64,000 nt of DNA from Apis mellifera (lineage: Eukaryota; Arthropoda; Insecta; Hymenoptera; Apidae), in the NCBI RefSeq assembly GCF_003254395.2, contig NC_037639.1:9042501-9106500 (forward strand), in the 5' to 3' direction. The notes beneath the pieces are model-generated. The model was not told where the DNA came from. It made no database searches and saw only the letters and a list, made by a program, of their open reading frames with translations. Every line of letters begins with the position of its first letter. Positions within the stretch are counted from its first letter, which is position 1. A program made the translations under genes and the position numbers. This document shows, one piece after another, positions 49,901-64,000 of this stretch.

Positions 49901-52900
49901 AAAAAAAAGGATAAGGAGATTTGCGATCGTTCTTGGCTATTATATCACATAGCATATCGTTTCGTTCGTTGGCAAAAAAAACTTGCCGTTTCTCGATTTA
50001 ACAAGCGAGTCGCGAACAACCGCGTAACGTTCTTACGTTGTCGGTGCTCCCTGAAAAACGTGTGCAGAAATGCAGGAGAGAGCGGCGGTCACGCACGCGG
50101 GTTACACTCGGGATGCACATCTTGGCGGGATGGCGCGCCGCGTGTCTGAATAGTCCTTGAAATATTACAAAGGCTTTTTCTTCCGGGACACGTGGCCCAC
50201 GTTCTCGCGTTCTCGGAGAAAGGAGACCAGATGTTATAAATATTTCGAAACTGGCGAAAGAAATTCAATTGAAGCGGGGAGAAAATTATCGATGAAATGT
50301 CTCCGCTCTGTTCTCGTAATATTCGCGAAATAAAACTGGAATTCTTTCCAAGGGAAGGGAAAATTTAACCCGTAATTCGAAAGTTTTATTTTATTTAACA
50401 GAAGTAGGTTGGAAAAATTTTAAAAGGTTGGACGTCTGACGGTCGCCACGTGACCGAGAATTTATTTTTCTTTTTTCTCTTGTATCCATTTTTTTCTCAA
50501 ATTTATATCTCACGACACGTTTAAATTATTCGTACCATTGTCGTCTCAATTCACCTCAAAATTACGTCTTTCTCCCCCGAGGAAAACTGTTTAGCAACGA
50601 GCGAGAGACATTCTCACGAGTGATTTCGTAAGTTGGTGCTAGTTTCTAAACGTAATTAGTCAGTGTCATAGCCCCGTATTAACGTCACTTCATTATCAAA
50701 GAATGTCCCGTAAGCGTGCCACGTCCCTTTGAACGCCCCTCCTCCTAGTATAAATGTTTTCGTTCATTAACCGTTTGATCGACTTCCATGATAGATGCTT
50801 TATGTATCTACACATATAGGAACAAATTTTCGATTATTATCGCTATTTTCACGTGTTTTCGATGTAACCTGCGAACAGGCTAGAGCGTGTACAGCGTCAC
50901 CAGCCTCCTGTCCCCTCCCAGTATCCACTGTAATTGCCGAACGCTTACTTAGCGTATGCTTTCTGACGTAAGATGCTTAAGGAGCTGTTTGCAAGTTAAT
51001 TTGTTTGAGAAATATATACATGTAGATTAGATTTTGATAGTTCAACCTCTTCGAGCCAGCAAGCTAAAGCGGTTCCGTGATGAGCGGCTCTTGGACCTTC
51101 TTTCTTCCAGACAAGAATCTCTAATCGATCTTTTCTCTCGTCTCCTCTCGATTTCGAGAGAAATAACATACGAAACAAATTCGCGCGCAATTATCACTCT
51201 CGCTATTCGCTTTCGAAAACGAGCCGTCAAAGCGGCGGCGGCGACCTTTCGAGCGGTGGCACAGGCGGGTCGAAACGAATTTTGAAACAGGCCGCGGGTC
51301 CAATAATTGGACGGGCGCGGAATGCTAATCGCGATTGGCACGTTGGCCGGTCGGCTCGGACACGTTGTCGCGATCATCCGTGAACAATGGTGCTCGGCCC
51401 CAAGTTTATTTATATGCGGCGCGTTGCGTGGCAGCTCGTAAATCTCGTGGACGGTGGACGGTGGACGTTGGTTCGTCGCCCGAACGGGATGTTGATGCAG
51501 AGATGGAGCGCACCACACGAGATCACCCCGCAGCTGGAAGAAACGCCGAAATTTCGAAACGTTCGACCGTGCGTTACGTTACGTGCGGCGGATCCCGCGA
51601 CGCGCATGTTTATTGTCGCATAATGCATATCATTATGCAAATCGCCGTTTCCCCGCTGCTTACACTTGTACACTCGTGGAAATAAACCGTGTCGTTGCGT
51701 TAACGTAACACAACGTGGAGGAGGGAAGGATCCAATGTACGAGTCGGCCGGAATCGATCAATTTTCCCTCGAAACTCGATTGCTCGTTTTCGATCGCGTC
51801 TCGAGTTTGAATTTAATACGGATAATTTGGATTCGCGAGGAAAATATATTTTTACGATATATATATATACACGTATAAAACAACTTGCGTCAAGTTGTAC
51901 GAAAGTGGATAAATGTGTTTCGTTACGCGTGTAATTTTGTCCTTTTTAAAAATAATTTTATTACCGAGTAAACGTATAAAAAAGGTAGTATAGTAAGAGA
52001 GGAGTAAGTAGTTATTCATTATCGTAATTGCATCTTTATTGGAAGGCTCGAGAAGGCTGTAAAACAGTGTAGAAAGTGTGCCGCACGCGGTAAAAAAATC
52101 TCTTTTAGATCTGATAAACGGGAAAATGGAAACTGCGAACCGTGCATTATGTAAAATTAATAACAAGTATAAGTTGGAATTTTATTAACGGCGAAGATTA
52201 ATCGGTGGAAATTACACGATCGACGTAACGTCCCGTCCCGTTTTTTCCCCCCTTCCCTTCCCTTCCCTCCTCCTCCCCACCTCAAATCTCGAATCGATCA
52301 AACTTTCCAAACTGTCGCGCGCAACGCCGTCGAAATTTCCATCGATGAAACGAAATGAAAAGCGAGGACAAAGACTCTGGCGAATGTATCATCGGGGGGG
52401 AAAAAGTTTCTCTCCGGAACTTGCAACTCCTAGGAGAGAATGGCTCGTCTAATTGTTAATTTGCTCGTCGAAACGAAATGCTCGCAACTAATTACCGATG
52501 GCCAAGTTCGTATCGTAGGAGAAACTGATTTTGAAACTGGGGAGGGATCGAAATAATGCGAACAATTAGCATGGAAACGTATGGCCGTTGAAAATGTCGG
52601 GGATCGGTTGTATCGCCGAATGAAAACAATTAAGCACGAAAACCAAATATATTTGAGGCCGTGGGGAGTCACGCGATAGAGTGAAATAGAGATTAGAATA
52701 TACAGGTTTATGGTGTTTTAATGAATGCGCGGTGAAACAGAGCCGATAATAACCATTTCACGGTCCAACTTCCTACACCTGTTACCAGTGAGAGTTCAAT
52801 TAAAAGTGTGAATAAAAAAAAAAGGAGGAGAAGGGGGGAAGGGGAGAAAAATGGATGAGCGCAGTTCGTTAATTTATAAAAATTTAATTAATCGCTGCCA

Positions 52901-55900
52901 TGGCAATATGCCGGTCGAGGGATGTTTCGACGATTAATTTGTTTTTTTCTTTCTCTCTCTCTCTCGTTTTGTTAGGTCGCGAGTCGCGCAGTGTTACTTT
53001 ATTACACACGCAAGTGAATGGGTTAGATTCGCTTTTAATTTCAATTTTGTCCGTTGCGTGAATATTTTATCATTTACATTCGAGAATTTCAGGTGCAAAT
53101 TTCTCGTGCGCGTGAAAAAAAAATTTTATTTTTATCGTTAAATGCCGAGCAATAATTCGTCGAAATTAGCTTTGCTCGAGAGAATATGAACGATAGAGGA
53201 ATACGTAACATATCATTGTTTATATTTGTATGCCACACATTTCATCATTCAATTTCCACGATTTTTAATATTTTAATTCAAGGATAGTGTCGTTAATTAA
53301 ATTTCTAACGATACCGTACCCTCGAATATCTGTATTTTTCGACGAGCAAGATTTCTAATTATTTCTATCTTAGCAATAAAATTTCACTTCTAAAATTCAT
53401 CATATAATTACACGTGAATATAATTAAGATAATAACGTGGTGAAGCACGCGTATAATTAATTTCACGTACGAGGCAACCCTTCCATGTATCTCGCCCTTC
53501 TCAGATAAAGATACAAATAGATTTTCGAATAGAAGAACGTATCCAAAATATTTCCTTCGGACGAGAGAACAAGTAAACGATGAATTACGAGATATTATAT
53601 TCGAATCGTCACACGTTGCCTCGTTTATTTACAATTTGCTAATCGAAATTTTCGAGCTATTATGTATCGGAACGAAATTTAATTAATTCAGTACCTGAAC
53701 AGCCTTTCGTACGTGCACGCGGACCGATTAAAATTTCAAAATACGTTCCACGACACACGATTATTCCCGATTGCGATACGATTCATCAGAATAGAGAGGA
53801 GACGATTGTCAATTAAAACTCGTGAAACGAGTGATCGAAAGACCGTTTCCAAAAAGGAAAAAGAGAAGAAAGGAAGAAGCCCCGCTTCTAACCTAAATGA
53901 AAATCATTTTCACAAACGAATCTCTTTGATCGATGCCATAGTTGACTTCTTCTATTGGTAGCCGGTAAAGCAAAGTCACGTTCGTGTCTGGCTGGAACAA
54001 CATTGCGACGCTTCGAATACCTAGCTTGAACGTGCTGGAATGTCGAACGGAGTGGATGGTTCACGGATAGACGCGCGAAAATTGGTGATTTTGAAGTGAC
54101 AAAGGGATTGGACGCATTGGAATTTCGTAAATTTCGATCTACAGAAAATCTTTCGGCCGGGATATCGTGATATCGATTTTTCTTTATTTCGAGAATTGTA
54201 ATTATCCGTTGACAATTGTTATTATTGTATTGTATTCGGCCGGATGATTAATAACGGTAATTAAAATTATGGACGATACGTAAAGGAGAAAAATGTTTGG
54301 TCAAACGCGAATCATCTGCGATTTAATCGTTGTTAATATCATCTCTATTGAATCATCGCGCTACATTGCTCGGTAAACGTTCGTTTCATCTTTCCTTCTT
54401 TGTTTTCATCGTGAACTCGGCCGTCGAAAAACCGGATTACCAGTCATAAATTCAATTCGGGATAAAGAGATTTTCACCCGTCGCACGAATTATCCTTTCC
54501 TTCTCCCTTTTTCCTTTTCCTCTCTCTCTTTTTTTTAACCTTTTATCTTACGATTGCAATGTCTACTTAAGGAATTCAAATTAATCCGTGGATAACAATC
54601 CCCGTGTGTTTTAATTTCGAACAAATCCCAACGAAGTTCCGGCGAAAAGAGCGGAAAGAGTAAAAAAAAAAAAAGAAAGAAAAAAAAGAAAAAAGAAATT
54701 AAAAATCGACGAACAAAAAATTAAAAAAAAGGGAATAACGTTGAAAAATTCTCTCATCCCGGGTCACTTTTTTAACCAACAAGCTTAAAACCATCGCGCA
54801 AACAGAATTTCAGTTTTTTGTAAAGTTGAAACGGAACAAAAAAAAGAAAGAAAGAAAGAAGGGAAAACAGTCCATTTTCATCGCGCGTAAATCTATTCGC
54901 GGTGCACAAGAGTTTCCAATAACACGATTGTGACCAACCTCCGTTTCTGCAACGGAGAAGGAGGAGCAGCAGGAGGAGGAGGAATGTTTCCGCGATTCAT
55001 CGGTGAATTACTCGGTCGATAGTCGTAAAGGTGGAACTCCCGGCGGGAAAAGAAATTCGCGAGGAAAGTTGGCGGAAACATGGGGCCTGTGGCGCTCGTT
55101 TTAGCATCCCTTGGTTGGAAGGGGCGGGAAGGGGGTTGATAAGGTGAGGGAGGCGGTTAGGTTGATTCCGGCCGTTACGTTTCCTCGCGCACGAAGAAGA
55201 GGGAAGAAGGGAAGAAGAAAGCTAGGAGGAGGGGCGGGGAGAATGGCCGAGGGTCGGGTAAAATGACTTTTCATCCCCCGGGGGTATCTCCGCTCCCGGA
55301 AATATGGATATAGGCAATTAAAATTACGTGACGGCCCGGATGGAACGAGTCGTCGAGTTACGAGTCAAAGCCACTTTGCTGTTTTTCTCGCTGAATTTCT
55401 CCCCCTTTGAAGGTACCGGAGGGGTTCGTTCGTTCGTTCGAAGGATCTCCTCCTTCGAATCTTGACACGATCAATATTTGCATCGCGCGCCTTTGTGGCA
55501 ACCCGCGTTCAAAGACCGACGATGAATTAATAACAACGCGAAAGGGGGTTGCTTTCCTCCCCGATTCGAGTGATTTTCAAGGATAAAATCGAATCGAATT
55601 GAATTAAGAATCGGGAAAAGGCGATCGCGTTTGTTCAAGTTTGAACGGGCTACATTCGAATATCGAATCTTTGGGGAGACTCGTTCGCCTCGAATTAATC
55701 ATCGCTGTCCTCGCCAAGTTTGCTTCGATTTCGATCGAATCCCCCTCCCGATTTCACCTTAGTGAAACTAATATTCATTGTTGCGCGAGAATTTACCGAC
55801 GAATGATTCTCTTCGCTCTCAGTTTCGAAAAGGACTTCTTCTCCCCCTTTCGCGCCTCCTTTCTCAAATTCTTTCCCTTCGATACCGATTAAATTCTTCA

Positions 55901-58900
55901 AGTTTTGTGTCATGATAGGAAGGAAATCCACGTGGAAAGTGTGGGCAATAATTAAATTGGATTCATTGAGATGGCGAGCACCAATCATTGCGAAGCTGGG
56001 AAAGGAATCCTCGCTTTTCTTCCATCATAATCTCGTTCCATTCTATCGCAAACCGATCCGCCACTTAACCGGCGGCTATTGATCCTACCGATTTTACAGT
56101 TTTAATTCATCTCGCTCGCCGATCCGAATTGCAATTTATTTCAAGCTCTTCGTTCGAACGCGCCGGAAATGATAATAGAACCGGAAACTGATAGAACCTT
56201 GAAGCTACATCCTCCACCGAAGCGTGACATTTTACTCCCTCAGGAGAAGGAGTTAGATGAGGAGTCTTTGGTCGATTCGAGAAATTCTATTCCCGATCAA
56301 TCGTTTCGTTTCTTCGTTAATTTCGACTATTATCGAAAAGTCAAAAGCGTATCTTCGAGTTAGCAAGAACAAAAAAAGAAAAAAAGAAAAAATCCTCGAT
56401 CTCCATTTTCGTCTTCGTAGCGAAAATCGAGTAAAAAAAAATCTTTTCCTCTCTGAAAGTAAAGAGGATATATATATATATAGTATATACTCGAGGAAAA
56501 GGTAGGAGAAAAAAAAAAATTCGCAGAAGAAGTTCTCGAGAAACAAAATATAAAGGCGAAGGTTGCTGGAATCGGCGGATTTGCTTATCGCGAACGAGAG
56601 CTGCAACCGTTTCGAATGATTCGCTTGGCCCGAAGGGAGACGAGCAAAGTCACCAAAAAATATTCCGTGGAAAGATACGGAATTGGTGCGTCGAACCGAC
56701 TTTCGTAGATCGAATTCTTGGTTCACGGTGCTCGCCCGCCGTAGAAGAAGAAGGTGCAGCCCGGCTTATCTGCGTGAATTCCTGCTCGATGTACGAGTCG
56801 ATGTTCCGAGTCAAGAGTTTCGAGCGGAATAGTGGCAACTTTTAAAGCCCGTGGAAAAGTTTCCACGGATCGGATAGATATGTCTCGTCTCCGACCAACT
56901 ATAAGATCGAATCGAGTCCAAGCTTCGATCTTCTTTCGAAAAAACGTTTTCTCGGTTGGACACGCGCGAGGAATCCTCTCGAGCATAAGTAGCATATATA
57001 TGTATATATATATATACACGAAACAGACAGGTTTCTTCTTTCTCTCGCGAGGAACTCGTCCGACGATCGGTATTTATCGTCTCCTCTTTATGGTCGTATT
57101 AAGGCGGAGCACCGGTTCTCCATTTGAAACAGTCGATATTTTATTGTTATACAACGACGCGACGATTTTGGCCAATTTTGAACCTGAATGATGGAGTAAT
57201 GAGGAGAAGGAAGAATTATAAGAGGTATTTTAGCATGTTTGTGTCAAGCGAATCGATGATAAAAGGATGATAATAGTCGTCTAAATTATTTAATGGAAGA
57301 GTGATGGAGAACAATGGCATCGACTATACATAGTCTTCTCACATTCTGCAATATCATCGGAGTTTCTAGACCGTAATAATGGAAATTCAACGATAACAGT
57401 TTCACTCGCGTGAATCATATCATAGACCAATTAATTTAACGTTCTCTTTTTTCCTGCTCGTCTCTTTCGTTATTCCACTTATAATTTTTTAAGCGGCGTT
57501 CAATGCGTGTGTATCGTTAAGAGGGATAGAATCCGTTAATTTTTGAATGGAAAGATGAGCGAGTGGTATAATCCGCGACCCGGATATACGACGATTTTTT
57601 TTCGGCTTCCGTTTTATTTTTTTAATCAGGCTGAAGAAATTGAGAAAAGAGAGAATAAATTGGTTCGATAGCCGCCGGCGGTGGATTAGCACGCCGCGAG
57701 CCTGGCCTGATATTATACTTTAAAGCGGATGTGTCGAAAGTTCACGCTCGCTAACGCGAGCTTTTCAAAGTTCTCGCTCCGCGCAGACCTACTTTCACTT
57801 TATCCGTAAACAAGAGCAAGATCGTCGATAGATTTTTTGCGTTAAAAAAGAAAAAAAAAAGTAAAATAAGCATCTCGATGCAAAATTATTCATCGCGCAA
57901 ATTCTCAATTCACCTAACTTCGCCTATACTCGTAACTTTGTTTTCGAACGTTTCCTTTCCTTGAACGAATTTTCATTGAAATATTTCCATGTATTTTTTT
58001 TCCCATCTTTCCTCTTTTTTTTTTTTCGAAATAGAATAGTATCGGTGTTTGACTTAAAACCGGTGAAAAATAATTCACTTTTTTTCTCTCTCTCTTTTTT
58101 TCCTTTTCTGGCATCAGAGAGATTCGAACGAAATATTCTCCTCTGTTACAACTCGTAGAAGTAGATAACACGTACATCGAAAATCCTATTGTCTCGTGCC
58201 GTCCCACTTTCGCGTTGAAACTTAAGCTTCATGACTGTGCCGCGAAACTTCACCGATCTCTATTATTATGCCGTTATAGCGATAGAATTTCAAGATTTTG
58301 CCGTTTTCCACGACAGCCATAGCTGCTTAATTCCTCCCCTTCGAAATTGGCCGAGTCGAAAAACAATATCCAATATTTTTGCGAACAAGTTTGGGAACAA
58401 GGCTGGGAAACGGAGCAAGAAGTGGTCGTAAAATCGGCGACCAGTCTGGCGAGGAGAGAAGAAAAACGATGGAAACGCGGCGAAACGAAAAGGCGGCGTG
58501 GGTGGCAGGGTGGGCGTCGTTTCTAAACAAAGAGCGCGGAGACACGTCGGTGAGGAAGGGAGAAAAGGGGGTGGAAGTGCAAAACCTTAAGACGGGAAAT
58601 CGAACGTTTTGCGTTCCGTGACGAGAAACTGTTTCCAATTAACTTTATTGTGAGACAAAAAGAGCTTCATTAAGAGAGAACAATGCAATTAAGGGGCTCG
58701 CGAGAGGGATAAACGCGAATCAAGGGATGGAAAGCGGGTTGACGGCTGAGGGTGGCGGCAGTCTTGTCTGAGAAGCATCCGTCGTTTCTCCTCTATCGAT
58801 CAGAGTCAAGAAAGGGTGAACACCCCTTTGAGGGTCCTTGCACCACCTCCTGCACCCGATGAATATTCCGTATAAACAATTTGATTCGATAAAATTCGGG

Positions 58901-61900
58901 TGTGAATCCTTCCCTTTCCTCTTAGAAGCTAGATCTCTATCTTGGATCTTTTTTGCACCTCTTTTTCTTTCTCTCCCTCTTTTCTCTCTCTTTCCCTTGA
59001 AATTTGAATAGTTATTCCTATTCTTATTTATTATTTGTTTTCCATCGTTGAAAAATTTTATATTTAATTGATGAAATTATTCCTTTTTTTTGGTGATCAT
59101 ATGAATATTTCAACGATATTAACGATATAAAGAAACACAAATCAATTTCGATTATTAGAAACTAATAAAAAAATTTCTTTACGATTAATTAACATCATCG
59201 ATTGATATTGTTTATTCACGAACTATTCCATCTCTACAAATTAAAGGAATCGATTAAATATTTATTTGCACAACGTATCCTCGAGGATTCAAATCCTCCT
59301 CATTCGAAATAAAAATATCCAAGAGTTGCAAGCTTCCCTTCAAACTCTGTACACAATTATCCAACGATAAATCAGAACGAGCGGCAACAAATGCAACATT
59401 GGAAATTCTTTCGAACGCGGCGCGGAAACGCTCGCTTTCTGTATTACTCGGAAGGAAGCAGCTTAAACAACGTATTATACCTCGAATATCCCGTTTCACG
59501 GTTGGTCGGGTAAAGCTTTTCAATCTCGGCCGGCTTATGACGAATCGGTCCACCACGGTTCCATCCACCGCCGCTTTTTCCCCGGGAAAAAGTAGCGGAA
59601 GAAAGAACCACGGATCGAGCTACAACCGAATACAACTGCTAATCAAAACGCGGTGGAACGATACACCAAACGCAAGGTAGAAAAACCTTGGGAAGGGGGT
59701 GGGAAGGAAGTGGAAGGAACAGTCGGCGGTTCGTGGCCAACGATGCGAAGCGCCAGATTATGGGTTTTTTCCCCATCCGTTCCGATGGAGGGCGATAATA
59801 AACGGAAAGTTTGGCGAGGCGACGATCGTGCGTCGCGAAGACGGTGGTGGTCGCCAAAAAAATGGACGGCGAGAGAAACAGCGTGGAGAAACAGAGAGTG
59901 GAAGGGAGGAAGAAAATGGTGGAAACGATTCGATTGTTCGAAACTCGAGACGCGATCAACTCGAGACGCGATGATCGTGATCCCTCGTTTGTTCGAGGAT
60001 TTCGATCGATTATCGACGTCTCCTTCGCTCGTCCCTTTTGTTAAATACGAACGGCCGGGAGGAAGGGGGAGGGGGGATGATGTAATTCGCCAGCCAGTAG
60101 CGAAATAAAATTGGGAACGATGGTATTTCGAAAGGGTCGGCGAGGGGATGGGTCTGGCAACCCTGGCCTCTAAAATGTGGTTGTTGGTTGAGCTAGTTGG
60201 AACGACGAAAAGTTGGAACATCGCATTATACCGGGGCTTGATCTATGTAGTCGAATGGAGGTGGATCGATAGCGTCGTTGATGCTGCACTGGGAATTGGG
60301 CAGGTTTCTCGTGCTCGTTTTGCGAATCGGTTTAATGAGGTATGCCGTGCTTTACGTTACCACGATTTGCCGATAAATATATATATATATATAGGTAAAT
60401 ATCGGATATTGGTTTTGATTGTTTACCGCGAACAACTTTAGGAATGGTGAGCAACTGCTGATCGCGTTGCCTTGAATAATAGGAATATTGTTCCTAGAGG
60501 AGCGAGCCACGGAATAAAGAAGTTCTAAGAAGGAAAGAAGGAAAATCGTGAATTTGAAAATATTTTATTGAACCAGTGTTGTTTATCGTTTTCTACCATT
60601 CATTCACCTCTCTCCCTCTAGACACCTCGATTTCTATTTTTCTTCTCTCCCCTTGGAAGAGAAAAACACGAATAAAGAAACCGAATCGATTTCATATTTT
60701 CCCCTAAGTATTATTTCCATTTTTTTTTCTTCCTTTCCTCCCCTTCTCCATCAGGAAAGCGAATACGTTTCAATCGCGGATCTTCCCGGATACGGAATGA
60801 CAGGCGATATCGATATATTCGATCGAATCCCGATTTGTTTTCGAGGTATTCTTCCCTGTTCTCGAGACGAGAATGAAAAGAGAGAGAGAGAGACGCTTTT
60901 TGGAAAACGTGCTCGAATTTCAACGTGTTTCGAGACGTTGCGAATGGTGGCTCGTCGTTGGCTTCGTTTTTCCACAGAGAGGGCGAATCGAAAAGTCGGA
61001 AGGGGGGAGGGCGCGCGAAGTGCACTCCAGTCTTGCGCGATGTAACGTTTACATTCTACGTTTACAGCCTACGCTTGTGACATTTTACGCCCCTGTCACT
61101 TTACCCTCTCTGTCTACTGTGCTACGTACGTTGGGAAAGTAACGGCTCCGTTGAAACGAATTTCGTTGTTTTACAGTAATGGCGTGTCTGAGTGCAGCCT
61201 GACGTAAAACCGTTTGTCGCTACCCGACACGAGTGCTTCCCCCCGAGTCTGATTGTGAAAAGTGTGCCCCCGATCATTTGGAAATACGCGGGAAATACAC
61301 GCCCCTTTCCCCCTTTTTTTGGGGGGGGAGAGCATACAGTTCATCGATTATATTTTCAATTAGAGAGAAGGGAAAATTATTCAATAATAACTCGTTGAGC
61401 GGTGTAATCACAGCTTTCCAAAATTTCGAAACCCCAAAAGTATCGAAAATTTTTAAAAATAAACTATAACATCGCGTAAAAATTAATATTCTACACACAT
61501 CTCGCGATGTTCACATCGTGGATTATTAATAATGTCGGTGAAAACGGGGCTCCGAATCAGGCTCGTGTTCGTTCACGAGCAACGGCGAGAGGGAAAAATT
61601 AATCCTGACTTCTCGGTCGATAGCCTCGATCGATCGATCGATGTCACTCGGTGGGAGGGGATGGTGGAAGTGAGACGAGGAAATATTTTAATCGCGCGGA
61701 ATCTCGCGGATAAAAGGTGAATTTAAAATCGGTGAAAAACAAACCGTAGCAGAATTTAATCGACGCGTTCCATTATCGAGGCGGAACAAGAAGCGCATCC
61801 GCGGAAAAAAACAATTCGGACCAACAACAAAGATACTACTGTTTCCTTCGCGCGATATACGAGATCCCGCGGGGATCATCTTCATCATTTTTTTCCCCTC

Positions 61901-62800
61901 TTTCTCCCCCCTCTCTCTCTTCTTTTTTTTCGAACACTATCTCTCCACGCTGTTGGAACACGCGAGCTCGCGGGGTACACGGTTAGTCGAGAAATCAATT
62001 GGAAGCTACAATTTCATCTCCGATTCAATCCGCGATATGAATGGACTTGGAACGGTATCGATCACCCGGTGGATCGATCCGTGGAAAGGACCATGTTCGA
62101 TTCTTTTTTTCTCTCTCTCGTCGAGATGGAGGGAGAAAAAGGGAGAGAAAGGGAAGAGAGAGAGAAAGAGCTTCATCCCGCGTTCCCGTGTAATTATTTT
62201 CTTGTTCGACTGTTCGGCTTTAATTCAACGTTGCTCAGCCCGCTTTTAAGGGGTGCGGTCGTGGCTCGATTCCGCGGAAAAATGAAAACCGCAGCCGCAA
62301 CGTTGTTACGTTGCGTCGAACGAAAATTTCGATACGGCGCGGGGGGGTGGAAAGTAAATTTCCACCGATGGGTGGTAACTGAAGGAAACTGAAGGGGAGG
62401 AAGGAAGGGGAGTCGAAATTGCATCAACAGGCGGAGGAACGAAATTTCGAAGAAATGTTTTGCGCCACCATCAAATAATCGAATCGACGAGGATTGATTA
62501 TTATTATGAGATTTTGTACGTGGCCGATAGTCGTAACGATTGCGCCGACAGCAATCGTTATTTCATCTCAGGGGATGAAGAAGAAAATATTCGATCGAGC
62601 GATAAACATCCGATTTTCAAAATTTCCTCTCTCCAATTGAATCTTTGTCTCTCGTTCTTCTTCTTTTTTTAAATAATTTTTCCTTTTTCCATCTCGTTCC
62701 TTTTTTTCTCTCTTACGCACATTCATAATTTATTTTTTCGATCGAAATGGTAGACGCAAGCAAGAAGTGGATAGACACAAGGCGTCTCGAAGTTTACAGT
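47000..62800. other. Non-coding stretch without recognised genes
   Basis: No domain-bearing or signal-bearing frame is evident on either strand. Contents include CT/GA runs, (AT)n runs (about 51857-51870, 56468-56482, 56994-57016, 60377-60393), A-rich purine sequence near 54661-54740, GTTC repeats at about 55425-55441, a GC-rich patch at about 55080-55290, and a C5-T7-G8 hairpin-like sequence at about 61308-61328. The frame at 48905-49261 is open for 118 codons and looks less biased than most, but has no recognisable motif. Confidence 0.5.
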
Positions 62801-62823
62801 TTCACGATCAGACCAACTACTCC

Positions 62824-62858
62824 GATTCGATTCGATTCGATTCGATTCGATTCGATTC
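62824..62858. repeat. (GATTC)7 pentamer repeat
   Basis: Seven perfect GATTC copies. On the opposite strand it reads as repeated ESNRI in an open frame, which is a consequence of the repeat. Confidence 0.95.
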
Positions 62859-62859
62859 C

Positions 62860-64000
62860 ATGTTAAAGTATCGGTGTATCCCGGCGTATGCTTCTATCTG
62901 ATCCCTGCCAAGGACCTGCGGGACTTGGAACACCATGGTCGGACACGGAAAAGGAATGAGGGTCGTGGAAAGAGGGTGCTCGATAGAAAGGGGAAACACC
63001 CATATAAATCAAGTTACAGTTGCTTCCGTTCCCTTATTGGGATGAGCACTCTAACCGCTGGAAACTAGCTCGATTGTTTTCTTCTCTTGCTTTTCCGCGT
63101 TTCTTACTGTCTTGAATAATATTGGATTTCCGACGATCGAATCGACGAACGGAGGGGAAGATGGAGAACAGTGCAAACGTTCAGCCTCGACGCGCACCGC
63201 CTAACGGTAAGCCGCTCTAATGAGGTTAACGATGGAAGATGTCTCCTCGCCGAAATGATTAAAAAAACGAGAAATTTCGTGAACAACGAAGATAACAATT
63301 TTAACATAAAGAAACTGGGGAAAATTAAGAATATCGAGAATTCGTCTCGAACTCGAAAATTTTACGATCAGTTTGGAAACAAAAGAGTCATCGAAAATTC
63401 GTAATCTTAATCCTACGCTAAACTATATAAAGCAAATCCTAATCGACGTTTGTATTATGCCGCAGGATAAACCGAGATTGTACAGAGTGAATGCAGAGGA
63501 AAAAAGTCAATGGAGCTATTTCGAAACGACGTCGAAAGCATCGACGACGCGCGTCGTTTAACGATACCAGGCCTCTTTTCATCGTATACCGATCGATCGT
63601 TCGTCGTCCGCCTCTCCCCGCTTCCCGATATTCAAATCGAATCTGCAAACGTAGCACGAGGGAACGGCCGATTTCCTTCTCAAAACAAGCCAACGTATTA
63701 GAAAAAGAGCTTATCCTCTCTTTCCAGAGGAGATCTCCAGAAGATCTTTTCGCGAGTGTTGAATGTTTAAATTTGGATCACGTTGTTTTTTCTCTAATTT
63801 GATCGTTCATCTCTTCAAATTCCTCCCTGATTACTCGAAATTTTTATGGGGAAGGGGATGTTCGTTCGAATTTTCATCTTCTTGTCGAATTTCTATTATC
63901 CCAAAGAATAATGAAACAATTCACGAAAATTTCCACGGCCATTCTTTCTCGTATTTCAACGAGACACCACAGTTAAAAAATGCTCGCACTTCCGTTAGAA
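62860..64000. other. Right end, no recognised gene
   Basis: A possible start context GGGAAGATGG at 63161 opens 16 codons to a donor-like GGTAAGC at about 63206, then the frame stops at 63220. No partner exon or promoter supports it. The rest, including the frame at 63491-63802, shows no domain. Confidence 0.45.

Noticed and set aside
63161..63206. Short start-bearing exon with good translation context and a GGTAAGC donor
   Set aside because: Only 15-16 codons, no promoter, no partner exon.

Overview
The window looks like nuclear DNA of an insect, most likely a hymenopteran and probably a bee. It is fairly AT-rich, yet CpG-containing words such as TCGA and CGAA are common everywhere. It is littered with poly-A/T and GA microsatellites, shows no obvious transposon load, and its recognisable genes have insect cuticle-protein architecture with short first coding exons and arthropod TATA/initiator promoters. 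The species call is an inference from style and not from an alignment.

Only two protein-coding genes can be supported. They lie at the left end and are transcribed away from each other. The first, on the minus strand from position 945 leftwards, runs off the window edge at base 1. The second, on the plus strand at 6308-7617, is complete (249 residues). They are clear paralogues. Each has a very short first coding exon (8 and 5 codons), one phase-0 intron, a signal peptide completed by exon 2, a charged linker ending in K-x-K-R followed by GLELSLG, a Gly-rich block and a long Pro-Val block built on VPVKVPV and PYPV. Both have a TATA box 31-33 bases upstream of a CAGTG-type initiator. They are best read as secreted structural proteins of the cuticle; the Pro-Val pattern resembles what I recall of the Drosophila Vajk proteins, which cannot be verified here.

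The roughly 5.3 kb between the two promoters (999-6251) holds no recognisable gene, only a few tandem repeats and promoter-proximal dyads. It is the natural place for shared control elements.

From about 7740 to 64000 (56 kb) I find no gene I can recognise on either strand. Open frames there are short, low in complexity or rich in residues typical of chance translation, and none shows a domain. The stretch could be an intergenic desert, the intron of a long gene, or a home for non-coding RNAs. The points worth attention are a possible TATA-less first exon at 11365-11440 with a perfect 18-bp palindrome just upstream and a related 20-bp palindrome 840 bp downstream, a possible small coding exon at 46690-46788, a 19-bp direct repeat linked to an interrupted inverted repeat at 43759-43899, several microsatellites, and long polypurine tracts.

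No CRISPR array, rRNA, tRNA, prokaryotic operon or intact mobile element was seen.
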